Source of the DNA: Gigantopelta aegis | Taxonomy: Eukaryota; Mollusca; Gastropoda; Neomphalida; Peltospiridae | Direction of reading: 5' to 3' | Assembly: GCF_016097555.1 (NCBI RefSeq) | Contig: NC_054704.1 | Location: forward strand, 94,261,828-94,325,827 | Length of the DNA: 64,000 nucleotides | Notes under the pieces: model-generated | Database searches by the model: none | Seen by the model: the letters and a program-made list of their open reading frames with translations, nothing else | What the model was told of the DNA's origin: nothing | Position numbers and translations under genes: made by a program | Shown here: piece after piece, positions 1 through 12,300 of the stretch | Layout of the letters: each line of letters begins with the position of its first letter | Numbering within the stretch: the first letter of the stretch is position 1

Positions 1-395
1 CAGAGTTCTGATATTATTGGCAAACCTTTTATCACTGCTAAACACTAGCTAGTTCCTCGGCCAAGTGCAGGTGTATACTCAACAAAATTAAGGGTCAGTA
101 AATATTTTCAGCATACAAGTACTTCTGGTATAAAATAAATATCTCGTTTGTGGTTTTTCAAAGTGTACAAACATTGCATTATTGTTGATTGTTAATAATA
201 ATAACATTTTTCAGTTAATCTAAGCAGCATTTAAAAATCTGTTCTATGATCAAAACTTGCTAACATATTTAACACTAACAAAAACTGTCCAAAATCTCTC
301 TACAGGCCCTTAGTTTATTTTGTTGAGTACAGATGTACTGAGTGTTTATGAAGTTATAGTGCATGCTGCATGTTGCTACCCTTTCTGTTTTGTAG
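1..395. other. Intron of the upstream gene, AT-rich
   Basis: This is sequence upstream of the first recognisable exon, ending in a normal polypyrimidine tract and TAG acceptor at 393-395. I see no repeat family or coding signal. Confidence 0.4.
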
Positions 396-3300
396 GAAGC
401 TACAGCGACTATGATTACACAGACTACCCCAGTCTGAGACACAGGTACCTCCTGAGTAAGGTAATCTAGCTACCAAACGAGCATTTTTACATTCAGTGTA
501 GCGTACATCTCATTTAAAATGTATTAATACTTAATACCATCATGTTGGGCAGGACGTATAGCCCAGTGGTAAAGGGCGAGGTTGGTTGAGGTTCATTCCC
601 ATCGGTGGGCCCATTGGGTTATTTCTCGTTCTAGCCAGTGCACCATGATTGGTATATCAAAGGCTGTGGTATGTGCTATCCTGTCTGTGGGATGGTGCAT
701 ATAAAAGATCTCTTGCCACTAATGGAAAAATGTAGCGGGTTTCCTTTCTAAGACTGTCAAAATTACCAAATGTTTGACATCCAATAGCCAATGTTTAATA
801 AATCAATGTGCTCTAGTGGTGTCGTTAAGCAAAACAAACTAAACTACATGTAATACCATGATGGTGTAAAAAACCCATTATTCAGTTGTTTAAATTTGAA
901 ATGTAAGTACATTTTCCCATTCAGGGTCTATCGTTTTAGGACCGCCTTTAAATTGCAATTTAAAAAACAAAATTTAAACAGAAGGGGTGGTTTATGATTA
1001 ATGTTGTGTTTTGTATATTATGCATTTCACTTTCAATATAAGCTGCATCAGTGATTGTGCTTTGTTGTCTTCAAACATTACACTTATTGCAGTTGTTTGT
1101 TCCATTTGTATGCTGTGGGTATTTGTTTATTACGTTTTGCTACATCTAATGCATTGTATCAACATTATATTGTATAATAGTTGTTATTGTTACACCTAGC
1201 TGTGATGCCATTAACAATAGAATCAGCTGGTGGAAATTAAATTAAAGCCGGATCTTTCTGTCGGTTCCAGAATTAAGTTGATACTAAACCTCAGAAACAC
1301 TTGATTTCATTGGTTTATCTTAGATATTGATGTATTATTATTAAACATGCAGGAAGCATTTATTTTTTAATTATCTGCGTTCCTGCCTATTAATGACATC
1401 ACTGCATAGCTGTAAAAGTATTATGTGTTAATTGTGTATAAAACTTACAGGAATTAATTAAGTTGTAGTCTGTCATGTGTAAGCCTTATAATATTCAGAA
1501 ATACTAAAGGATGTTTATGTTGCATGAATTGTTGATGACTAGCATCTTGCAAGACTCGCCCCGTGCCTAATTACTCAAGTACTCGTGTAGACCCTAACTA
1601 GCATGCACATGAAATAAACTAATGTCCAGTCTGTATATTTTATTTTTATCTTTAATATGTCATTAATACATTTATTGTCACATAGCTTAAACATTTAATT
1701 CTTAGACTAGTATTATTTTTAGAAAAGAGTTTAAAACAAATAAAACAAATTAATGTTTATTTTTATTTGTTTTATACTGTGATATATAAATTTAATAGGA
1801 CAAATTACAGCTCAATTTGGAGTGTTATACATCCATTGTTTATACATACATGTGTACATGTCTATATAATATTATGTCCTGAATTTTTTTACAAATTCCA
1901 GTCATGAACACTGAGGTGTAATAATTAATATAGTTCCATAAAATATATATATAATGTACATCATCATGTAACTCAATATTTTTAAAATATCAAATGAGTA
2001 TAAGATTTCTAACTACAGTCTTTTATTTTGTAGTTTTTTGTAATCATGCCGTTTTTCTTAATATCATTAATCATTTGTTCAGGTTTACCGGGATCCATAT
2101 GATGACCCACTGCCAGTTTACCGCTCAAAATATCTACTGGATGATGATGATGATGGTAGGTAGTAAAATCTCATTTATTAAATAACCACAAAGAAAATAA
2201 CCATTCATTAACTGGACATTATTTTCTGTTTAATGGAATTATTGTGCTTATACAAATGAATGAAAATACTGACATTCTGAGAGTAAAACCAAACCGAACG
2301 ACAAGTAAATGAGCAAGGAGTAGGATTCTCTGTGAGAAACGTAGGTGGCTGTATCCACTGAGAGAGCAGACATGTCTAATTGTTAGCATGAGATGTAGGC
2401 GTCGGTGGTGGTATCGTTTGCCACTGAACGTCACTGGCAGCAGCTTCCTAAAGTGGCTAGATATAGCTCAGTGGTAAAACACTCACCTGATGCACGGTAG
2501 GTCTAGGATCGATCAGTAGGTCTAGGATCGATTGGTAGGCCCACTGGTCTATTTCTAGTTCCACCCAGTGATCCACAACTGGTATAACAAAGGTTGTTTG
2601 TATGTACTGTCCTATCTATGGGATGTTGCATACATGTATATAAAAGATCTGTTGCTGCTGACTGGAAAAAAAATAACGAGCTTTTCTCGGCCTACTAAAA
2701 TCAAAACCTATATGTAGCTCTCTACCTTTCACATTTGAATGACCATCAAAATTGCGCCAAATTTCCTTCATTAAAATGTGCACCATTTCTCTTTGGCTTA
2801 ATCCTACGGGACATTCCAAATTACATAGCACCATATTACCTCCCGCCTGTTACCAACCTCGATTGGACTGCTGGTGCTCCCTTGCACCTGCCAGTGCAGG
2901 CGGTCCCTTCTTCAACCCCTATCCTTTCCTGTCCTGGACAGGCGTGTGCTACAACAGCTTGCTCTGAATGTGCACGTTAACTCCTTTGGTATTGGTATTG
3001 GTATTGACTGGAAAGAATAGCATCATCAGGTTTCCTGTCTTATTATCTGTGTGATGCCACATATCTGTCAATAAATCATTCTCTGCTGAACACTGATGTT
3101 TAATTATTTGTTCAAGATAGACTTATTATATAACAAAAGAGAAGTTTACTTAAGGCCAAGTAAAAAAAAAAGTTTGGTTCCTGTTACATGCCAAAAAAAA
3201 TTAGGGTAGGTAGGTAAGGAAAACCTTTTATTTAAAATTTTTTATTTCTCCCCATTTTTAAGCTATTAATATTTGCTGAATAGTACTCCAGATAAATATT

Positions 3301-6300
3301 TTCAAAGCTCTTTTCTTTGTGTTACAGTGCAATTGACAATACATACTCTAATCAGAATGATTAATTATTTTCTAGACATAAAACCCCCCATGTCTGAACC
3401 TAGTCCAACCACAATCGGTAATGTAAACACCAGCCAAGTCTAATACTACACTGTAAGGTTATAAAATACAATGACACTAAAATAACACTAATTTGTTCAT
3501 TGGAAAAAAGTTTAATATCAAATCTGACAACCGTAATTAAAATGTAAAGTTTGAATGAATCAGTGGAGGTGAGTATGAGAATACAGGTATATTATAGGTT
3601 TATACATTTCACAATATTATATTCTGCTAAGCTCGGTGTTCCTGGCTCCTGATAATATATTACTATCTATAATAACATAGTCTCGTTGATTTTGGCTTGC
3701 CATAAGGATATCAAACGTATTTTTGACATGGGTGACTGGAGGTATATCATGGTGTTCATCAGTTGTGGAAGAAAAGTTTATGTATTTAATACAGAAACGC
3801 TCGGCCAGCTGGCCAACAGTGACGTTCGAATCATCCAGAACGATATCGTGATCATTTACGTCTGCTGTACAGCTGGCTTCAAATCTGACACCGGGAGGGA
3901 GAATGCATGAAAATAATTTAGAGAATGTTGTTTTATTTGAAATGGACTTAAATATCACCTGTTTTGAATGTGCACATTTTTAAAATTCTACTTTGTACAT
4001 GGAACTGGAAGACTCCATTGGCTTACATCGCAACTTGTTCTCAGATTCATTCGGAACTGCTTGAAACTTGTGAATCAGCCAAATGGCTCTCAATATTGGA
4101 AGCTTTTCATTTTCTGCAGTTGTTGTATTTAGAGTTGACGAAAATTAGGATTGATTTTAATGGATTATTAAATAAAACTGGTAAAAAAAAAAAAAAAAAA
4201 AAAAAAAGGTAAAAAAAAACATTTGGGTCAGCACCAAAAATCTAGGGACAGTCAGGTATCCAGAACCAAACAGCTTGTTTTACTACGCCTAATCCACATA
4301 TATATTTGTTTTTCATCTTGTAAAGCAGTTGTATTGTTGTTGTTTTTTACGTAGACGCAGAGGTTGCAGAACTGACATCTCAGCGTCGACGTAATGACAT
4401 CATGCCAGTGCGACCGCGATCGGTGAGCCCGTTCCTGTACCGGTCTAGCTACAGTAGCCGATTCAACCGTCCGAGCTCACCCTACACTTCTTACTCTCCG
4501 TCTACCTCATCGCTCACCAAACACCGGTCCATGGAGAGGCTGGACAGACTCTCGCCAGTCGACGTCACACCAGTAAGAATGACACTTTGTCCACACATTC
4601 TCATTCCAACAGGTGCACCACAACTGGATAAAGGCCGTATATGCTGTCCTGTCTGTGGGAAAGTGCATATTAAAGATCCCTTGCTGCATTAGGAACAATG
4701 TAGCGGCTTTCGTCTGATGACTATGAGTCAGAATGACCAAACGCTTGACATCCAATAGCCGATGATTAATTAATCAATGTGCTCTAGTGGTGTCGTTAAA
4801 CAAAACAAACTTTAACTGTCCACACAGGGCAGATTGTACAAAGTTTGATGGTGCCTTTTCAACACAGGTGTTTAAAGTGACAGATCATAGTTTTTAAACA
4901 CTACAACATATTTCTCACTTTTAAAGTGTTTTTTATAATTTCAAATTAGAAGTACTTACATTTTATTATTTACAATATTAATTTTCATACACCTGAAGTG
5001 GTTCTGGACATCCAGGTTTCGCAATATCCAAAAATGCATTTTTCATAATTCTAAAAACGCACGTTCGACTGAGGAGTAATGATTATTGAGACCAGCTCTA
5101 GTTATTTTTAGACACTATTTCCCCATTTAGACTTAAAACATTTTAACTTCTCTCTATTACCGTATTTTCCCGTGTATTATGCGCACTTTTTTTCCAGAAA
5201 ATACAGGTTAAAAATGGGGGTGCACACTATACATAGCAATAGAACAAATATCTTTTAAAAATGTCCAGCGATCACCCATTAAAAATCACCGATCGGTAGT
5301 TTACGGTACTTTACAGGTTGACAGTGTTCATTACAACGAAACGCCAAAACTCTCTTAAAAATCGCTTTTCACTTGTGATGGTTGTAATAAATGCAAAATA
5401 AATCTACAAAAGTATCCATACCTCGCCAAAAAGTGCACAAAAATGACAAAACTGGACCGTAAATATTTTTAATTTCCATGAGATTTAATTCGGCCATTTC
5501 CGGCAAACCGGAAATATACCACACTATTATAAATTTAGAAATCTCGCGCATTCACGTTAGCCACGAGAACGAAATGTAATATGCTATATTTTTGTTTTCA
5601 TATATTTATTAGTCATTTACAGTGTATGGGGTATTTAACTTTGTTTTGATTTATGCACGTGTGACTCTGTGACATGTAATTACACAAGTACTAGCCTTTG
5701 TTTAATGTGACATGTAGGTCTATGTACTCAAATACCTAACTTAAGTTTTGTTTCTTGGTTTCTTGAATATACCGCTTCTTTCGCTTTTCGTTAATTTTGG
5801 TGACGGGGGGGAAAGCGGTACATCTTGCATTCACTGTCAATTTTGTGGTTTAAAAAAACGGTGCGCATTATATTGTGGTTCATGTTTTTTTTCTTGGAAT
5901 AAACGTTCAAAGTGGGGGGTGCGCATTATACACCGGTGCGCATAATACATGGGAAAATACGGTACAACTTTTTATATTATTTATGAATGCAGTTGTAATT
6001 TAAATTTAATATCATTTCTTTATATGTTTTCTGACTAAGAACATGTTAAACATTGGGGTAAACTATATTATTGAATAATTTAAAGGTTAGCCCTGCTATG
6101 CTGCAATCACATTTATCCATATTTTTTGCATCTGAACACGTCCGTTTTTCTTCTTATTTCGATTGTACATGTATTGAAATCATTAGGGGTGAAGAGACCT
6201 GTCTGCCCCCACTTCCACACATTTATTCTCTGACAGACAATGGATAACTTATGTGGGAGCAGGTGTGGATGAAAACCCCTCAGATAAATCTGACTGCGGC

Positions 6301-9300
6301 TTGAAACTCACTCTGGGTGGAAGTCAATGCCATGGATGCAACTGTCACTCAGTTCCTACCAACCTTAAGGTTGATTACTTGACCACTACACCATCAAGAC
6401 CAGTTAACAACTGGCTTTTGCAGAATGACAACCCCTTCAGTTGCCAACGGCAATCGGCAATGCCATGGAGATTGCTTTGGGTTTTTAATTCTCTGCAGCA
6501 CTTTTATGTTGTGGACTATATTCAATTCTGTTTTTCATGGCATGATTTCTGCCATGGACATTTCCTTAATTGCAGGGGTTGGAATGATATATATTGATGT
6601 CATATGTTGTTAATTGTTGTTCCAGTTCCTGCCAAGACGTTCTCCGTACAGCTATACCCGTGACTCGTTAGACGACCTGGAGAGGGAGACAGTGCTAGCA
6701 CGGTCGCGGAGGTACTTGTGGTGAATCAACAGGTTCTTGTTGTTTGTTCTTTCATTTACATTCTAACACTGTACTAACCGTTTGGGATCTTCTTTATTAG
6801 TCCCCTACCCTACTACAGGTTTCGTCTCCATCCGTCTTTCGTTTGACACCCAGTAGCCGATGTATTTTTCGTGCTGGGGTGTTTGAAAACATCTATTCTA
6901 TTCTATTCCATCCATCAAACTGTCCTACATATGGTTTTCTTGACCTTCTTTTCACAGTGCCTCAAGATATTGAGATAAAAAAAATTATATAGCTTTATCA
7001 TGTACTATTACAGATCAAATTTGACTTTCATGGCAATTTCACGACTGGTAAATCAAAGGTTGTGGTATGTACTATCCTGTATTGGATGGTGCATACACAT
7101 GTATAAAAGATCCCTACTAATGGAAAAATGTGGGTTTCATCTATAAGTTTACCAAATGTTTGACATCCAATAGCTGACAATTAATAAATCAATGTGCTCT
7201 AGTGGTGTCGTTAAACAAAACAAACTTTCTTTCTCCCCCTCATAAGAAATGTTTATTTATCAAAAAAAACTTCATGGCAATTTATTAATTTTTGACAGAG
7301 TTATGGCCCTTGAACTTAGGAGATAACAAAAATGCTTGTTTACCCTAACATTTAAGGGGTTTAATGGAGCTTGTGGATGCTACTTTGTAAATTGGACATT
7401 ATTTTAGTTCCATAGAGATGCACAGCGATAAATGTAAATTAAGTAGGAACACATGACTATTCCTTTTACAATATCTTGAGCCTTGAAGATCCTGGTGAAT
7501 CTTTTTGTTTAAATGAGTCATCAGTGGTACATGAGGAGGTAAGCATTTTGATTAACAAACTAAAGCAGTTGGGTTCTTTTAATTTAAAAAAAAATGTTTC
7601 TTTGATTGGTTTTATAAGACGTTACAGAGATATTCCCTTTATTTGGTTTACATTGTTGCATTTTTTGTTTTTGTTTTTCTGGCTTTTTTTTTTCTTCTGT
7701 TTGAAGATATGCCACTGCATGTGTTTCAAGAGTTTGCCTTCAAACTTAATATTTTATATTGTATTTACAAACATTTGCACGCATTGTTTCTGAGTTAGAC
7801 TTGACACTAATCCAGGCATGCTATTGTTACATGTAGTTCTATCAAAAGCTCTGAAATAGGTTACTGATAAAACCAAATGTATTCTTGTGTATCCCCAAAC
7901 CTGAAAAATGGTTTGCCCATACAATTTTACAATGCCTTTTATTGTCTTGTTCCTCATTTTTAAAAAAAAATTTGGATAAAATTTGATAATGAAATATTCA
8001 CATTCATCTTAAAGCGGCGGTATCCGGAATATTTTTATTATTTAAGCATATAGAACAGAAAGTCCAATAACGTTTGGTGCATATATGACGCCGCACTATG
8101 CATTGGTTTCACTACGCTGGCTTATCCAGGTCAAAAACAAAGCCAGTATTTTGAAAGTGGGACACTTTTGACGGGCTTCTACCGATCTCAGTTTTCATTG
8201 GCTTATCACAAGTGTGGAATTCCCCAACAAGAGATCACGTGAGATTTCGCAATTTTTGAACAAATTTAACTGTCTTGATTGAGGGGTCATCTCATATCTC
8301 CAAAACATATTTATATACAGAGGTATGGTACAACGCCTTTCCAGGGGTCAGTGGGTGGGGGATTTGCCTTGAAATTTTGACAGTGGCCAGCTGTTGGCAT
8401 ACGCGTTACATGTAAGGGGGTGTTAATAATTACGTAACGCTCTAGGGGTAGAGGAAGAGGGTACTGTGTTCGATTTATGTGACATTTTCAAGACTATATG
8501 TTATTTTTATTCATTACTTAGACCTAAAAAGGTGTTTTTTGGAAATGCACGGTCCACATCGGTGGGTATATAAAAGACCATAGTATGTGATATCCTGTCT
8601 GTGGGATAGTACATATAAACGATCCCTTGCTAAAAAAAAATGTAGAGGGTTTCCAAGGTGCGTGTGCAAGGATTTCTGCGGGGTTGGGGTTATAGACTGT
8701 GTTAAAGGTAGAGTAAACTCAAACAAGAGTCTTATGTGTTGGAAAGATGCATACCTGGACCACCAACACATACTGACACTTTAACAAATGAAAAATGCGT
8801 AATTTTAGAGTTAATAAAAAAACATGATTATTCCTGCTAACTGGGGGCAGCCATTTTGTTTCGTTTTTGTGACGTCCAGTGGGATAGCTTGGGGCAAAGT
8901 GACGTCAGCTCCTGACCATTTCCTGTATGTACAGTGTAAACAAAAGCAGTAATTTTCGACAAGGCACTTCTCTTTGATCTACCTGACTTGTAAAACAGCA
9001 TAAATGATGTAATAATATAATAAACTATTTAACTAAATATATTTCAAGTTGCATTAACTGAACAAAATGGGGTTATAGTATTTTTCTCTGTTAAATAATC
9101 CAAAGGAAAAATGTACACTATTAGGCCTATTGATATGCTTCGTTGGAGCAAAAACGCAACCCACAATACCCAAGTGATAATTTTCTTTTCTTTGGGACTA
9201 CGTAATTGGTCAGTTCTGTGGTTTTAGATGGAAAAGTCTATTTAATCAATAGTTTTACAGAACTATTTACAGTAATAAACCATGTCCATTACCATTTTAG

Positions 9301-12300
9301 GGACGACAGGTAATATTCACAATACCGGTATGTATTTTTGTGTCTAGACAGCGTCAATTAATTGGCTCGTCTGGTTACCAATCAAATACACACCTGCCAA
9401 TCAGGAATCACAGGTAGAAGCAACTAACAGCATAGACCAATTAACTAAGAAAATCGCAATACATTTATATCACTATTCAAACAGAGAATGACTGATCAAT
9501 TTATCCAATCTATGTATGCAGTATTCAACAATTCTCCTAAATGTCTTTTATACAAATTCGTTGTTAATAATTATTGCTTACAACCTTATCTTCAGAAACC
9601 TATTGCCTTGAAATACAAACATATTTTGATTAAATATAGATTATCTTCCCATAATCTCTTTATAGAAACGGGCAGATACCACAATATTGACAGGAATAAT
9701 AGAATTTGTCGTCTGTGCAATATGAATGTAGTAGAAGACGAATATCACTTTGTTCTAGTGTGTCCTTTCTTCAGTAACATAAGAGATAAATATATTAAAC
9801 CTTTTTATTACAATAAACCATCAACATTTAAATTAACGCAACTACTGTCCAGCGACAATTCAAAACAGCTAATTAAATTGTGTAAGTATTTGAAAACTGC
9901 TACCACACATAGAACAGACAACATTGATACATGACATATGTTATTATTGTATATTATTGCTATGCATGCATTACCCATTTACTATAGAATTTTATCGATT
10001 GTAACCCGATGCTACATACCATTCCCCGCAGTGTGCACATTATATTATTTTATATATAAATATGTATGTATGCCTACAAAATGTATATTTTGTGGCAAAA
10101 AATAAAATGTGTGTTTATTTAAATTTGAATTTATATTTAATATTAAATTGTCTTGGGAAAGAAGTAAACACTTTGTGTATCATTTCAGTACGTAGGTTAA
10201 TGCATGGACAAAACATTGTTAATTATTTTGACTTGTCGTGTAGCCACTTTGACAATGGTATTTTATTTTGTATTGAAAAATAATATATTTAGTACTGGAT
10301 ATACTTATTGCTGGCTTACTGGGATGTGTATTATTACAGAACATTGCAATGTATAACTATTTATCATCCTGCAAACACCAGGTAGATTGTGTTTCTCTAG
10401 TTCTAAAGCTCATTCCTGACGTTACGCGTTAAGTATTACGTAACCACCAGCTTGCCAGAGGACGTACTCACTGAGATGATACAAAATGGCTGCGCCTGTT
10501 ATATATAATAGCCGTCACATTTAACCGTTTTATTAATTAACTATATGATTATACTTGTTGATATTAAGCAATAATGTGCATTATATATCGTTGATATATA
10601 ATGCCAAATGCCAAATGCCTTAATTGTCCCTTCCTTTAAGTGAAGTTTATATGGGGCCATGCTCCCTCAGAAAATACATTTCAGTTTTTTTTAAGCTTGG
10701 GCAAGTAAGGGTTTTGACCTCCAATACCCTCCCTCTGCACATGCACCCGATTCCTCTCTAAGATTATGTCAAAATTACCAAATGTTAGACATCCAACAGC
10801 AGATGGAAGGAAGGATAGGATATGTTTTATTTAACAATGCACTCAACACATTTTATTTACGGTTGTATGGCGTCGGATGATTATTAAATCAATATGTTCT
10901 AACTCTGATGTCGTGAACCCCCCCCCCCCCCCCCTAATTTTACCCTTTCCAAACGAAAGAATATTTATTTGAATTTGTCGATTTTAACTCGTAAAATTAA
11001 GAAGTGTAAACGTTCATTGTCTACTTTAGTATATTTTATTTTTAAAATATATACATGATTAATGTGTTACTATAGTATACAAACTAAACTTTGAAAGTTC
11101 TACTAACACTTTATAAAATATCAATTCTGAAATAGGAAGGTACGACTGTCGATAGTACGTTGTCAAGATCAAACAGGTTTTAAGGAAAGACTCTAGTACC
11201 GTATCCTCAACCGAACGTTCTTCGTACAGCGGAAAATTTCTCTTTTAATGTTTTGAGACAAACCCTACAATTTGAAATCGGCAAACGCACGTGTTAATTG
11301 AAACTGACAACAGGCTGTTGTTTGTGCTTTGCCGAGCTATGGCAGCACAGGCGACGAATCAAGCGTATACTTTTGATGATCTCCGTTCATAGCGAACACA
11401 CACAAGTTTTTTAAAAGTGCATTTGAGCTTGTATTTCATATTTGTACATGATGTTATAATATGGTAACCAGAGACTGTAACTTTAATTTTTTTTAGTTTT
11501 TTATCTAATAATTAATAAAAAGGATTTAAACAGGCACATATAAGCTCCTATTTTTGTAGGAGGGCAGGCTCGCTTTTGCATGAATTAAACGAAAATGCCA
11601 GACTCTGAATAATAACATTTATTCATAGTAGCATTACAACCAAACAGCTATATAGGGTTGCAAATGAATCACTAAGCATGTTTACATGGATGACAACTAA
11701 TTTTGAGGTTAGAATGATGGAAATACATGGTATAAAGGTCTCAAGTTAACACATTCTGCCCGAATATCTCTATAATTTTTGCCTGAATTTGAGGTTTTGC
11801 TCCAGCACTGGGTGGGGGTGGGGTTCCCCATCTCCCTGTCTCATATACTTATGTATGCACAGTATGTTCACTGTGGTTGATTCTAAAAATTTAGCTAATT
11901 GTACTTTTGATTCCAATTTAATACCTGTTTTATCTATCAAGGCTTTAGATTGCACCTAAGCTGAGGCTGCTCAAAATAAGCAAGCCCAAATTAAGTACAA
12001 ACATTTCACCTCAATATCAATGGAATTGTAAGCTGTAATTAGATCTGACTATATACAACTCTTTAATTACCAGTTATTATTAATTTTTACTGCACTAAAA
12101 AGGCCATGGTGTGCTCAGATCAGACAAAAATCCAGTTCTGCCCAAACTCAAACCCTGGCCGATTTGACGTATGTCGTTGTCTAGACGGTAGGAGCAGTTA
12201 CAGTTAACATTTTACACAATATGTTTTTGATTATGGATTTCATAACAGATCATCACTTTACTAGAAGCCACCCATGCAGTCACTTTTTTATTTTATGATT

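Noticed and set aside
1994..2185. ORF across exon 2083-2155 in a different frame (run of Met), with exon 1 ending at the CACAG|GTACCT donor at 443
   Set aside because: The alternative donor gives an unlikely peptide. The GTAATC donor at 461 gives two segments of matching composition and fits the later phases.
6253..6613. Two overlapping plus-strand ORFs just upstream of the exon at 6626
   Set aside because: They overlap an inverted SINE-like copy and intron sequence, and they have no coding features in common with the exon chain.
9488..9934. 148-codon ORF as a host gene
   Set aside because: Its Cys/His cluster and EDEYHFVLVCPF motif are those of a LINE C-terminus, and the frame is 5' truncated.
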